A DNA stretch of 64,000 bases, from NCBI GenBank assembly GCA_958450865.1, contig CAUDNY010000007.1, positions 70,673-134,672 of the forward strand, given 5' to 3'. This document shows positions 33,297 through 41,784 of this stretch, piece after piece. Numbering within the stretch: position 1 is the first letter of the stretch; the number at the start of each line of letters is the position of its first letter. The position numbers were made by a program, and so were the translations under genes. The notes below the pieces were generated by a model. That model was not told the origin of the DNA, searched no databases, and saw only the letters and a program-made list of their open reading frames with translations. The DNA is from an uncultured Collinsella sp. (GTDB taxonomy: Bacteria; Actinomycetota; Coriobacteriia; Coriobacteriales; Coriobacteriaceae).

Positions 33297-34427
33297 ATGC
33301 CCAACAAACCCGTGAAGATCATCATGCTTACCGGATACCTCGGTGCCGGCAAGACCACGCTGCTCAACCACATCCTCGCTAACGACGGCGGCATCCGCGC
33401 CGCCGTGATCGTCAACGATATCGGCGAGATCAACGTCGACGCCAGCCTCATCGCCGACGGCGGCCTTTCCGAGACCGACGACCTCATCCCGCTCACCAAC
33501 GGCTGCATCTGCTGCACGCTTTCGGACGACCTTGCCAACCAGCTGCAGGGCATCGCCGATTCGGGCAAGTTCGACTACATCATCATCGAGGCCTCGGGTA
33601 TCTGCGAGCCTATCCCCATCGCCTACACCATCTCGAGCTTCTGCGACGAGGCCAAGGTGGGTGGCCAGCCCAAGCTTGCACTCGACAACATCGTGGCTGT
33701 GGTCGATTGCGCCCGCATGTACGACGAGTTCAACGGCGGCCGCGACCTGTTGGCCGAGGATATCGACGAGGACGACATCGAGAGCCTGCTCATCCAGCAG
33801 ATCGAGTTCTGCTCCACGCTGATCCTCAACAAGACCGATACCGTGAGCCCTGAGCAGATCGCCGAGCTCAAGGCTATCGTGCGCAGCCTGCAGAAGGACG
33901 CCGTGATTGTCGAGGCCCAAAACGGCGAGGTCCCCATGGAGGAGCTGCTCGACACCGACCGCTTCGACTTTATGCGCGCCTACAACTCCGCCGCCTGGAT
34001 CGAGGCCATGGAGCATCCCGAGGAGCACGACGACCCCGAGGTGCTCGAGTACGACATCGAGACCTTTGTGTACTCGCGCCGCAAGCCGTTTGACCTGCAG
34101 AAGTTCACCGATTTTGTTGAGCAGGAGTGGCCCGACGAGGTCATCCGCGTCAAGGGTCCGCTGTGGCAGACCGGCGATCCGGACATGTGCTACATGTTCG
34201 AGCAGGCCGGCCACCAAATGCGCCTGATGGAGAACGGCCTGTTCGTTGACTCCGCGCCCGAGGGCGAGAAGCAGAAGATCATCGACGAGAACCCCGAGAT
34301 CATGCAGATTTGGGACGACGAGACGGGCGACCGCATGACGAGCCTGTGCATCATCGGCCGTCACATGGACAAGGATGCGCTCATCGTCTCCCTCGATGCC
34401 TGCCTGACCGACTGGCACCGCGCCTAG
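33297..34427 (+). CDS. CobW/P47K-family GTPase, putative metal chaperone
   Basis: 376 residues. Walker A GYLGAGKTTLLNH, the metal-binding CxCC in NGCICCT, Walker B-type IIIEASG, and the NKTD base-recognition motif are all visible, as in COG0523 metallochaperone GTPases. The C-terminal CobW domain starts near residue 250. ATG 33297 has AAAGGAGG four bases upstream. Metal delivery (Zn, Co or nitrile hydratase-type iron) cannot be distinguished; no Zur box was recognised upstream. Confidence 0.93.
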   Translation: MPNKPVKIIMLTGYLGAGKTTLLNHILANDGGIRAAVIVNDIGEINVDASLIADGGLSETDDLIPLTNGCICCTLSDDLANQLQGIADSGKFDYIIIEASGICEPIPIAYTISSFCDEAKVGGQPKLALDNIVAVVDCARMYDEFNGGRDLLAEDIDEDDIESLLIQQIEFCSTLILNKTDTVSPEQIAELKAIVRSLQKDAVIVEAQNGEVPMEELLDTDRFDFMRAYNSAAWIEAMEHPEEHDDPEVLEYDIETFVYSRRKPFDLQKFTDFVEQEWPDEVIRVKGPLWQTGDPDMCYMFEQAGHQMRLMENGLFVDSAPEGEKQKIIDENPEIMQIWDDETGDRMTSLCIIGRHMDKDALIVSLDACLTDWHRA

Positions 34428-34467
34428 ATTTATCCAAGCGGGCATTTTTCCGCCTACGTAACCGCCA

Positions 34468-34501
34468 AACCACCACGAAGGTGCCCTTCGTGGTGGTTTT
34501 T
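34468..34501 (+). terminator. Terminator after the CobW-family gene
   Basis: A 14-bp perfect stem (AACCACCACGAAGG / CCTTCGTGGTGGTT) with a three-base loop, then a T-run. Confidence 0.93.
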
Positions 34502-34522
34502 CGTTCTGAGCCAAGGAGATTC

Positions 34523-35122
34523 ATGTTCAACATTGTGCTGTATGCGCCCGAGATTCCGGCCAATACGGGCAATATCGGCCGCACCTGCGTGGTTACCGGC
34601 ACCCGCCTGCATCTGGTGGAGCCGCTGGGGTTTTCGCTCGACGACAAGACGGTGCGTCGCGCCGGCCTGGGCTACTGGCAAAATTTGGACGTGACGACCT
34701 ATGCCGGCTGGGAGGATTTCCTTGCGCGCAACGGCCTCTCCCCCGCCGACGAACGCCTGCATCTGCTGACCAAAAAGGCGCGCCGCACCTATGCGCAAAG
34801 TACCTACCGCGACGGTGACTATTTGGTCTTTGGCAGCGAGAGCTCGGGCATTCCCGAGCCACTGCTTGCCGCGGCGCCCGCGCGCTGCGAGCGCATCCCG
34901 ATGCTGCGCGATTGCGATTCGCTTGACAACGCCAAGGCCTGGAAAGCCCACGAGGAATCGCTCGGGCATACTGAGGACGGCCATGAGGCCATCCTTAAGC
35001 AGGATATCTGCGGCAACTTCGTCAATCCGGACGACTACCGCATCAGCGCACTCAATCTCTCCAACAGCGCCGCCATCGTCCTCTACGAGGCCCTGCGCCA
35101 AACAGGCTTTTCGGGAATGTGA
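34523..35122 (+). CDS. trmL: tRNA (cytidine(34)/uridine(34)-2'-O)-methyltransferase TrmL
   Basis: 199 residues of the SPOUT family that methylates the wobble ribose of tRNA-Leu. PEIPANTGNIGRTC, FGSESSGIPE and the C-terminal knot strand LNLSNSAAIVLYEALRQ are diagnostic. The usual length is ~155-160. The extra ~35 residues sit between the IPML strand and NLSNS (about 130-172), inside the knot region. ATG 34523 has AAGGAG five bases upstream. The TGA stop codon lies inside the left arm of a palindromic repeat. Confidence 0.93.
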   Translation: MFNIVLYAPEIPANTGNIGRTCVVTGTRLHLVEPLGFSLDDKTVRRAGLGYWQNLDVTTYAGWEDFLARNGLSPADERLHLLTKKARRTYAQSTYRDGDYLVFGSESSGIPEPLLAAAPARCERIPMLRDCDSLDNAKAWKAHEESLGHTEDGHEAILKQDICGNFVNPDDYRISALNLSNSAAIVLYEALRQTGFSGM

Positions 35123-35145
35123 CAAAGGAACTGTCCCTTTGTCAC
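35119..35145. repeat. GTGACAAAGG palindrome, copy 1
   Basis: GTGACAAAGGAACTGTCCCTTTGTCAC, a near-perfect hairpin without a T-run. It overlaps the trmL stop codon (TGA at 35120-35122) and ends six bases before the convergent UvrA-like stop. Copies lie at 37669-37695 and 38886-38912. Confidence 0.8.
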
Positions 35146-35151
35146 GTTCGG

Positions 35152-37644
35152 TTATAGGTAGCGGCCGGTGATGCTTGCGGGGCAGGCCACGATGTCGCCC
35201 GGCGTGCCGGCGCAGACGATTTGCCCGCCCGCGTCACCGCCGCCCGGGCCCATGTCGATCACATAGTCGGCGTTGCGGATAAGGTCGAGGTCGTGTTCGA
35301 TCACGACAACTGTGGCGCCCTTGGCGACGAGGCCGTCAAACACACTCAGCAACACCTGAACATCGAGCGGATGCAGGCCGATCGTGGGCTCGTCAAATAC
35401 GAATACGGCATCGTCCTGCACGCGGCCCATCTCGCTCGCAAGCTTAAGACGCTGCGCCTCGCCGCCCGAAAGCGCCGGCGTGGGCTCACCGAGCGTGAGA
35501 TAACCCAATCCCAGGTCGTGCAAGGTCTGCAAGCGCGCCTGTACCTTTTTGAGTCCCAGCGTGGCGTCGAGGGCCTCGTCCACACTCATGTCCATGAGCT
35601 GCGGCAACGTCAGTAAGCTCCCGTCCTTGCCCTCGCGATGGATATGCGAAGCCGCGTCTGCATAACGTGAGCCGCGACATGACGGGCAGACGATCTCGAC
35701 ATCGGGCAAAAACTGCACGTCGAGCGATATCGAACCCGTGCCATCGCACGTAGGGCAGCGCAAGGCGCCAGTGTTGTAGCTAAATGCGCCTGCCTTGTAG
35801 CCGGCTGCCTTGGCCTCGGGCGTGCGGGCGAAGGCGCGACGCAGCTCGTCATGGATGTCGGCATAAGTCGCCACCGTCGAGCGCACGTTGGCGCCGATGG
35901 GCGTAGCGTCAATCAGGTTGGCGCGCGCGATGCCCTCGGCATCAACCCAGCGCACGTGCCTTGGCAGGCGCTCGCCGGCCGCCTGCGCCTTGAGTGCCGG
36001 AATGAGCGTCTCGAGCACCAGCGTCGTCTTGCCCGAACCCGAGACGCCCGTCACCGCAACAAGGCGACCGCGCGGGATATCGGCTTCGAGCGGCTTGACG
36101 GTATGGATGGCATCGGTCGCCATGCGGATATGACCCTGGTCGAACATTTCGTCGTCAACCACCTGCGGGCGCAAGCGCCCGGGGTCCGAGCGCAAAAACG
36201 GCGCGATGCGGCTGCCCTGCGATTGTTCGACCTCGCCCACCGTGCCAGCAGCGATCACATTACCGCCGCCCGCTCCGGCAACGGGGCCCATCTCGACCAG
36301 ATAGTCGGCTTCCGCCAGCACGCGCGTGTCGTGATCGACGACAACCACGGTGTTGCCGTCATCCACCAGATCGCGCATCACGCCTACCAGGCCGTCAACG
36401 TTAGCAGGATGCAGGCCGATCGAAGGCTCATCGAGCACATAGAGCACGCCCGTCGAGCGGTTGCGTACCACGCGGGCAAGCTGCACGCGCTGGCGCTCAC
36501 CCGTGGAGAGCGTGGCACCGGCGCGGTCGAGCGAGAGGTAATCGAGACCCAGGTCAACCAGGCGACGGGCCGCGCCCAAAAACGAATCGCAGATATCCGT
36601 CGCCATGGGCCGCATCTCGGTCGGCAAGGATGCGGGCACGCCGCGCACCCACTCAATCGCCTCGCCCAGCGTCATGGCAGCCGCCTGCGCCAGATTGATA
36701 CCGCGCACCTGGGGCTGACGCGCAGCCTCGGAAAGACGCGTGCCGCCGCAGCCACGGCATGGCCCCTCGCGCAAAAAGCGTGCAACGCGTTTGAGGCCCT
36801 TGTCGTCCTTAACCTTGGCGAGCGCATTCTCAACGGTATAGACGGCGTTGTAATAGGTAAAGTCGAGCGGCGTGGCGCCCTCGCCGTTTTTGGGAACGTA
36901 AAGAATGTGCTTCTTAACCGCCGGACCATGGAACACGATGTCGCGCTCTTGAGGCGTGAGCTGGTTAAACGGCACGTCGGTACGTACGCCCATCTCACCT
37001 GCCACCTGCTTCATCAAGTCCCACATGAGCGTGCCCCAGGGAAGCACCGCGCCTTCGTTGATGGTCTTGGACTCGTCGGGCACCAGACTCGCCTCGTCCA
37101 CCTCGCGCATGACACCGGTACCGCCACAGGTGGGGCATGCACCGCCGCTATTGAAAGCCAAATCCTCGGCACTCGGCGCGTAGAACCCGCGGCCGCATGC
37201 GGGGCATGTGAGCGACAGGCCCGCAGCCACGTTAAGGCTCGGCTCCACGCGCGCCCCGCAATGCGGGCACACATGACGGGCGCAACGGCTAAAGAGCAGA
37301 CGCAGACTATTGTTGAGCTCGGTCATGGTGCCAAAAGTGGAACGCACACCCGGCACACTGGGACGCTGATGCAATGCGAGCGCCGCCGGTACGTGCAATA
37401 CCTCGTCCACCTGGGCGTGCTCGGCCTGCGTCAGGCGACGTCGAGTATAGGTGCTGAGCGCCTCCAGGTAACGGCGCGAGCCCTCGGCATAAAGAACTCC
37501 CAGCGCCAGCGAGCTCTTGCCCGAGCCCGACACGCCGGCAATGCCCACAAGCCTTCCCAGCGGAATATCGATATCGATGTCCTTAAGGTTATGGACGCGC
37601 GCGCCACGCACCTCGATAGCACTTGGTTGTTGCGACACCGTCAT
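35152..37644 (-). CDS. UvrA2-like ABC ATPase (excinuclease paralog)
   Basis: 830 residues, about 110 shorter than housekeeping UvrA. It has two ABC modules: Walker A VSGSGKSS and VSGSGKTT, signature LSTGERQRVQLA and LSGGEAQRLKLA, Walker B LDEPSIGLHP and FDEPTIGLHP. Zinc-finger pairs CPHCG/CPACG, CPTCGGTG and CPTCDGTG..CPSCRG are present. The segment that binds UvrB in UvrA appears reduced, as in class II UvrA proteins linked to DNA-intercalator or antibiotic tolerance. ATG 37644 has AAGGGGAG upstream. It stands alone, without uvrB or uvrC. Confidence 0.92.
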   Translation of the reverse strand: MTVSQQPSAIEVRGARVHNLKDIDIDIPLGRLVGIAGVSGSGKSSLALGVLYAEGSRRYLEALSTYTRRRLTQAEHAQVDEVLHVPAALALHQRPSVPGVRSTFGTMTELNNSLRLLFSRCARHVCPHCGARVEPSLNVAAGLSLTCPACGRGFYAPSAEDLAFNSGGACPTCGGTGVMREVDEASLVPDESKTINEGAVLPWGTLMWDLMKQVAGEMGVRTDVPFNQLTPQERDIVFHGPAVKKHILYVPKNGEGATPLDFTYYNAVYTVENALAKVKDDKGLKRVARFLREGPCRGCGGTRLSEAARQPQVRGINLAQAAAMTLGEAIEWVRGVPASLPTEMRPMATDICDSFLGAARRLVDLGLDYLSLDRAGATLSTGERQRVQLARVVRNRSTGVLYVLDEPSIGLHPANVDGLVGVMRDLVDDGNTVVVVDHDTRVLAEADYLVEMGPVAGAGGGNVIAAGTVGEVEQSQGSRIAPFLRSDPGRLRPQVVDDEMFDQGHIRMATDAIHTVKPLEADIPRGRLVAVTGVSGSGKTTLVLETLIPALKAQAAGERLPRHVRWVDAEGIARANLIDATPIGANVRSTVATYADIHDELRRAFARTPEAKAAGYKAGAFSYNTGALRCPTCDGTGSISLDVQFLPDVEIVCPSCRGSRYADAASHIHREGKDGSLLTLPQLMDMSVDEALDATLGLKKVQARLQTLHDLGLGYLTLGEPTPALSGGEAQRLKLASEMGRVQDDAVFVFDEPTIGLHPLDVQVLLSVFDGLVAKGATVVVIEHDLDLIRNADYVIDMGPGGGDAGGQIVCAGTPGDIVACPASITGRYL

Positions 37645-37668
37645 CGCTCCCCTTCCAGTTGATCGAAT

Positions 37669-37695
37669 GTGACAAAGGGACCGTCCCTTTGTCAC
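37669..37695. repeat. GTGACAAAGG palindrome, copy 2
   Basis: GTGACAAAGGGACCGTCCCTTTGTCAC, with 12-bp perfect arms. It fits between the UvrA-like start and the stop of the AAA ATPase gene, leaving one base before the latter. Confidence 0.85.
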
Positions 37696-37696
37696 A

Positions 37697-38815
37697 TCAG
37701 TCATGCCATAAAACGCGGTCGCGGATATACTCGCCCAGCATGGGCACGGTAAACCGCACAAGGCCGTATCCGGCGGCCTCGATGACGCGCTCGCGAATCA
37801 GGCTTGCGCGATATTTACTCGCCCAGCTCTGGGTACGGTCGCAGCGCTCAATGATATCCGCCATGCGCGTCGGTTTGCCCTCGTCAACCGCCATGGCCTC
37901 GATAAAGAGGCGCTGTGGACTGCGCAGCCCGTAATACAGGGGCGCATCGACCGCTTCGTAGAACTCGGAGACGGCATCGGCGTAGCCAGCCTCGACATCG
38001 CACACTTCAATGACCTGCGAGCCACGCCGGACAGCAGAGCGCCACATGTAATATCCCACCAGCTGGACCATGTAGGGATGCCCCATACTCTTGCGCGCCG
38101 CAAGGTCCGCCGTCTCCGCATCAACGTAAAGACCGGTGTCCTTGACCGTCTGGACATATGAATCGCGCACCTTGGGCAAAGAAATCGCCCCCAGCGCACG
38201 CTGCTGGGCACGTCGCAAAAATGTAACGTTCGGCTCTTCGAGCAGGTCGTCAACCATACTGGGCAAGCCGGCAAATACCAGCGCAAGACCGCGCTGGTCG
38301 CTATCGGGCAGGCCCGTAGCATCCTGATCTCCGAGCACCTGCTGATAGAGAACGGCAAGAGCCGCCAGTTCCTCGATAGATGCCGATTGCGCCTCGTCAA
38401 TCGCAAACAGGATGCCCTTGCCTGGACCGAGCTTCTTGAGGCGCTCGTTGACCAGCCCTCGCAACGCCTCGCCCTTTGCTCGCGCCGCCTCGACCGACAT
38501 TCGGCCAAACGACGGACCGAACTCCATTGACGTCACAACGGGTTTATTCGAGCGAAGCGCGTCGGCCAAGCGGTCGCATAAGCCAAGCGAAGCGGAATCG
38601 GAGACAACCGCCCATCCGCGCTCATTGGCTAGACGTTGCAGTTCCCGCAGGAGAACCGTCTTGCCGCAGCCGCGGTTTCCCGTAATGAGCATGAGCCTAC
38701 CCGGCGCTCCGGCGCCGTTATCGAGCCCTTCCTCGAAATCTTCGACGACCGACTCGCGACCGATGAGTATCGGAGGCCGCTTGCCAGCCGTGGGCTTAAA
38801 GGGATTTGGATTCAT
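37697..38815 (-). CDS. AAA-type ATPase with C-terminal winged helix (ORC/archaeal-ATPase-like)
   Basis: 372 residues. Walker A GNRGCGKT is near residue 46, Walker B ILFAIDEAQ near 135, and a C-terminal region from ~270 reads like a winged helix (IIERCDRTQSWASKYRASLI). This architecture resembles single-gene AAA ATPases of the archaeal-ATPase/ORC-like group often found beside mobile or defence loci. No partner is adjacent. Three exact-spaced 10-bp repeats lie 36-65 bases upstream. The function is unknown; DNA binding is inferred. Confidence 0.8.
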   Translation of the reverse strand: MNPNPFKPTAGKRPPILIGRESVVEDFEEGLDNGAGAPGRLMLITGNRGCGKTVLLRELQRLANERGWAVVSDSASLGLCDRLADALRSNKPVVTSMEFGPSFGRMSVEAARAKGEALRGLVNERLKKLGPGKGILFAIDEAQSASIEELAALAVLYQQVLGDQDATGLPDSDQRGLALVFAGLPSMVDDLLEEPNVTFLRRAQQRALGAISLPKVRDSYVQTVKDTGLYVDAETADLAARKSMGHPYMVQLVGYYMWRSAVRRGSQVIEVCDVEAGYADAVSEFYEAVDAPLYYGLRSPQRLFIEAMAVDEGKPTRMADIIERCDRTQSWASKYRASLIRERVIEAAGYGLVRFTVPMLGEYIRDRVLWHD

Positions 38816-38850
38816 GCCGGCCTCCTCGAATTGGCAAACCCTGGTAACAG

Positions 38851-38880
38851 TTATACCAACTTATACCGAGTTATACCAAC
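38851..38880 (-). promoter_or_regulatory. Three tandem 10-bp repeats (TTATACCAAC) before the AAA ATPase gene
   Basis: TTATACCAAC-TTATACCGAG-TTATACCAAC are placed head to tail, 36 bases before the start codon. On the minus strand each contains GGTATAA, giving -10-like elements. Ten-base spacing equals one helical turn, as for cooperative repressor or iteron sites. Confidence 0.55.
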
Positions 38881-38885
38881 AGGAT

Positions 38886-38912
38886 GCGACAAAGAGACTG
38901 GCCCTCTATCAC
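38886..38912. repeat. GTGACAAAGG palindrome, degenerate copy 3
   Basis: GCGACAAAGAGACTGGCCCTCTATCAC retains the same layout with substitutions. The stop codon of the minus-strand TetM-like gene (TCA at 38909-38911, read as TGA) lies inside its right arm. Confidence 0.65.
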
Positions 38913-40912
38913 CTATGGCCGAAAAACTCGGCGTCTGCTGCTCGCCAGGGGCGGAAGGTGGCGGGATCGACCTTGACGTGCGCCGCGGCGGGTACGTCGT
39001 ACCATTTGACCGTGTAGCCGGCGCCGTGAGCGCAAAAGACAGAATCGGGCGTGTTGGGCAGATCGGCCTCGGGCTCGTAGGCGGCAGTCTCGATTACGTA
39101 CTCGCCATCATGGCAAGCCGCATAACCGGCGAACTCCAGGTACAGATACCCGCGACCGCTCGTGTAGGCAGCCACCTCCAGCGCATAATCTTGCACCTCG
39201 GATGCCGGAACGCGACCCACAAGCTTCGCCCGGTCTCCCGCCATCGTCGGCGGCTCGTACTCGGCACTCATGCGCGTGGCATCCGAGAGCGCCCGGCCCA
39301 CGCACTCCCCCGGTACCTCGAGCTCAAAGCGATACCACGGCTCCAACAACACCGCCGCGCCGGCCTCGCGCGCCTGCATCAAACCCTGGCGAATCGCGCG
39401 GTACGTGGCCTGGCGAAAATCGCCGCCCTCGGTGTGTTTGGCATGCGCGCGGCCGCCCGTGAGCGTAATGCGCACATCGGTGATGGGCGAGCCAGTCAGC
39501 ACGCCCAGGTGGTCGCGCTCCATGGCGTTGGTGAGTGCCAGACGCTGCCAGTTAAGATCGAGCTCGTCGGTCGAGGTCACGGTGCCAAACTGCACGCCCG
39601 AACCTGCTGGCAACGGCTCTAGGCGCAGATGCACCTCGGCATAGTGGCGCAGCGGCTCAAAGTGGCCCACACCCTCGACCGGCTGCGAGATAGTCTCCTT
39701 ATAGAGAATGCCGCCGGGCTCAAACTCGACCGAAAGGCCAAAACGATCGGCCAGCACGCGCTGCACGACCTCGAGCTGCACGGCGCCCATCAACTGCAGG
39801 TGAATCTGCTCAAGATGCGTATTCCAGCTTACGCCGAGCATGGGATCTTCGTCCGCCAACTCAGTCAATGCTTTGAACACCGTATGGACGTCGTGTTCGC
39901 CCGGCAGCACCGTATAGGTGAGGACTGGCGCAATGACGGGCGCATCGCCCGCAGGCTCCGCGCCCAAGGCGTCCCCCGGGCGAACGTGCGCAAGACCCGT
40001 CACGGCGCAGATGCCGCCAGCGGCAACTTCCTGGGCAAGCTCGTATTTCTCACCGTTATAGATGCGCACCTGGTCGATCTTTTGCTCCCAAGTGGAGGCG
40101 CCAGAGCATCCCTCGACAACTTGCTTTGCGCGCAGCATACCGCCCGTCACCTTGACCCAGGCAAGACGCTCACCACGGTCTCCACGACTCACGCGATAGA
40201 CGCGCGCGGCAAACTCCGGGGGCCACGCCTGTTCACGCATCAGTGCGCATATGCCGTCCAGCAGCTCGTCCACGCCTTGGTCCTTGAGCGCCGAGCCGGC
40301 AAAGCAGGGAAAAAGCTTGCGCTCGGCAACCATGCGCGACAGCGTTGCGACAGAAAGCTCACCCGCTTCAAAAAACTCCTCGAGCGCTGCCTCGTCCAAC
40401 GCAGCAGCGTCCTCCTGAACGGCACCGCCCGCCAACAGCTCGCTGGCATCCAGGCAGCCTTCGGAAAGACGCTGCCCAAGCTGTGCCAGCAAAACATCGC
40501 GGCCGGGATTCTCCAAATCGATCTTATTGATGAAGATGAACGTCGGGATGTCATAGCGTGCAAGCAGGCGCCACAGGGTTTCGGTGTGCCCCTGCACGCC
40601 ATCGTTGGCGCCCACCACCAGAATCGCGTAGTCCAGGGCACGCAGTGTGCGCTCCGCCTCGGCAGAAAAATCGACATGGCCGGGAGCATCCACGAACATG
40701 ACGTGGGTATCGCCGTGGTCGAGCACGGCCTGCGACGAGAAAATCGTGATGCCGCGCTCGCGCTCGATCGTGTTAGTGTCCAGATGCGAATCGCCATCGT
40801 CCACGCGGCCACGCTTGCGAATGCGGCCCGCGTTGAACAGCATGGCCTCGGCCAACGTGGTCTTGCCGGCATCGACATGCGCCAAGATTCCAACGACCGC
40901 TTGCTTCGACAT
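38909..40912 (-). CDS. TetM/TetO-like ribosomal protection protein (EF-G paralog)
   Basis: 667 residues. G1 AHVDAGKTT, switch GITIFSSQ, G3 DAPGHVDF and G4 NKIDLENPG are present, followed by EF-G-like domains. The ERERGITIFSSQ form and overall length fit the Tet ribosomal protection group, not EF-G (~690-700 with a DTPGH motif). Domain IV ends with VAAYTSGRGYLYLEFAGY, comparable to the TFFTNGR region of TetM. The Tet-type proteins of this chromosomal type vary in activity, so resistance is not certain. ATG 40912 has GAGGAG upstream. Base composition matches neighbours, with no sign of recent transfer. Confidence 0.85.
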   Translation of the reverse strand: MSKQAVVGILAHVDAGKTTLAEAMLFNAGRIRKRGRVDDGDSHLDTNTIERERGITIFSSQAVLDHGDTHVMFVDAPGHVDFSAEAERTLRALDYAILVVGANDGVQGHTETLWRLLARYDIPTFIFINKIDLENPGRDVLLAQLGQRLSEGCLDASELLAGGAVQEDAAALDEAALEEFFEAGELSVATLSRMVAERKLFPCFAGSALKDQGVDELLDGICALMREQAWPPEFAARVYRVSRGDRGERLAWVKVTGGMLRAKQVVEGCSGASTWEQKIDQVRIYNGEKYELAQEVAAGGICAVTGLAHVRPGDALGAEPAGDAPVIAPVLTYTVLPGEHDVHTVFKALTELADEDPMLGVSWNTHLEQIHLQLMGAVQLEVVQRVLADRFGLSVEFEPGGILYKETISQPVEGVGHFEPLRHYAEVHLRLEPLPAGSGVQFGTVTSTDELDLNWQRLALTNAMERDHLGVLTGSPITDVRITLTGGRAHAKHTEGGDFRQATYRAIRQGLMQAREAGAAVLLEPWYRFELEVPGECVGRALSDATRMSAEYEPPTMAGDRAKLVGRVPASEVQDYALEVAAYTSGRGYLYLEFAGYAACHDGEYVIETAAYEPEADLPNTPDSVFCAHGAGYTVKWYDVPAAAHVKVDPATFRPWRAADAEFFGHR

Positions 40913-41154
40913 GGCTCTCCTCTTATTGCAAGCCCATCGCACGCGGCAACGGGCGTTCACGCTCCACACTGGATGATACAATTTACGGGCCGGTGGGCGA
41001 AGCGGGCCCTATCCCCCGACCGAGCTCATCGCCCCGCGTTGCCGCGCGGCGATTTTCGTAGGTTCGCGCCTTGCGAAAGCCGGCACCTCCCCTTTTTGTC
41101 TGCCCGGGTTCATCTGGGGCGGTAACAATGCGAGTCCCACAACGACGCGTTTTA

Positions 41155-41187
41155 CCAAAAATGGCCCCACTCGGGGCCATTTTTTAT
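41155..41187 (-). terminator. Bidirectional terminator downstream of the GNAT gene
   Basis: AAAAATGGCCCC / GGGGCCATTTTTT stem with A- and T-tracts, 32 bases beyond the minus-strand GNAT stop. Confidence 0.85.
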
Positions 41188-41218
41188 TTGAGCTGGGCGA
41201 TGATACGTGCCTTGGCTC

Positions 41219-41707
41219 CTACGCCTCGCGCAGCCAATCAAACGCGACACGCGCCGTGCCGTCGGACACATAGACGATACCGACACGCTCGAACCCCGCC
41301 TTGGCGATGGCGCCCTGCATAGGCAGGTTGTCTTGGTGTGTGTCGATACGCAGATGGTCGATGCGTTCCTTGGCAAAGGCAAACATCGCGGCCGCGACGC
41401 CATGCGTAGTGCCGTCGGATGCCACGCGGTGCAGCACGGCGTACGGAGTGTCGCTGCGCCATTGCCCGTCCTCAATGACGTCATAGCACTCGTCCGGGCC
41501 CGGTAAAAAGGCAAACGTCGCCACCACGCGACCGTCGACTTCGCACACGTAACTGCCGCCAGCGGCAATATCGGCAGCCAGCTGCTCGGCAGAAGGCGTG
41601 CCCTCGGGCCACTGCGTGGCGTTGCCATGCGCGCGCATAAAGGCGCGGGCCGCGTCATAGATAGCCATGACGGCGGGAATGTCGGTATCGAGGGTTTTTC
41701 TGATCAT
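41219..41707 (-). CDS. GNAT-family N-acetyltransferase
   Basis: About 162 residues. The acyl-CoA binding A-motif equivalent lies in the GTTHGVAAAMFAFA segment, and the B-motif is in LRIDTHQDNLPMQGAIAKAG, ending FERVGIVYV, as in small-molecule GNAT enzymes of the RimI/YdfB type. ATG 41707 follows a GAGG site at ten bases; an adjacent GTG at 41710 is at seven and is equally possible. The substrate is unknown. It is divergent from a zinc-ribbon gene, with a palindrome between them. Confidence 0.88.
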   Translation of the reverse strand: MIRKTLDTDIPAVMAIYDAARAFMRAHGNATQWPEGTPSAEQLAADIAAGGSYVCEVDGRVVATFAFLPGPDECYDVIEDGQWRSDTPYAVLHRVASDGTTHGVAAAMFAFAKERIDHLRIDTHQDNLPMQGAIAKAGFERVGIVYVSDGTARVAFDWLREA

Positions 41708-41728
41708 CACGCGGCGACCTCACGTTTA

Positions 41729-41760
41729 TTGGTATCACTTTGATTGAGCAATGATACCAA
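41729..41760. promoter_or_regulatory. Nine-base inverted repeat between divergent genes
   Basis: TTGGTATCA and TGATACCAA are exact inverses with a 14-base spacer. The repeat lies in the 77-base gap that must hold the promoters of both the GNAT and the zinc-ribbon genes, so a shared operator is the simplest reading. Confidence 0.5.
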
Positions 41761-41784
41761 CGTTTGGAGAGGGGCGCGAAGCAG

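Noticed and set aside
35851..37662. A 603-codon plus-strand open frame
   Set aside because: Antisense to the UvrA-like gene, which has full ABC motifs; the shadow translation has no recognisable domain.
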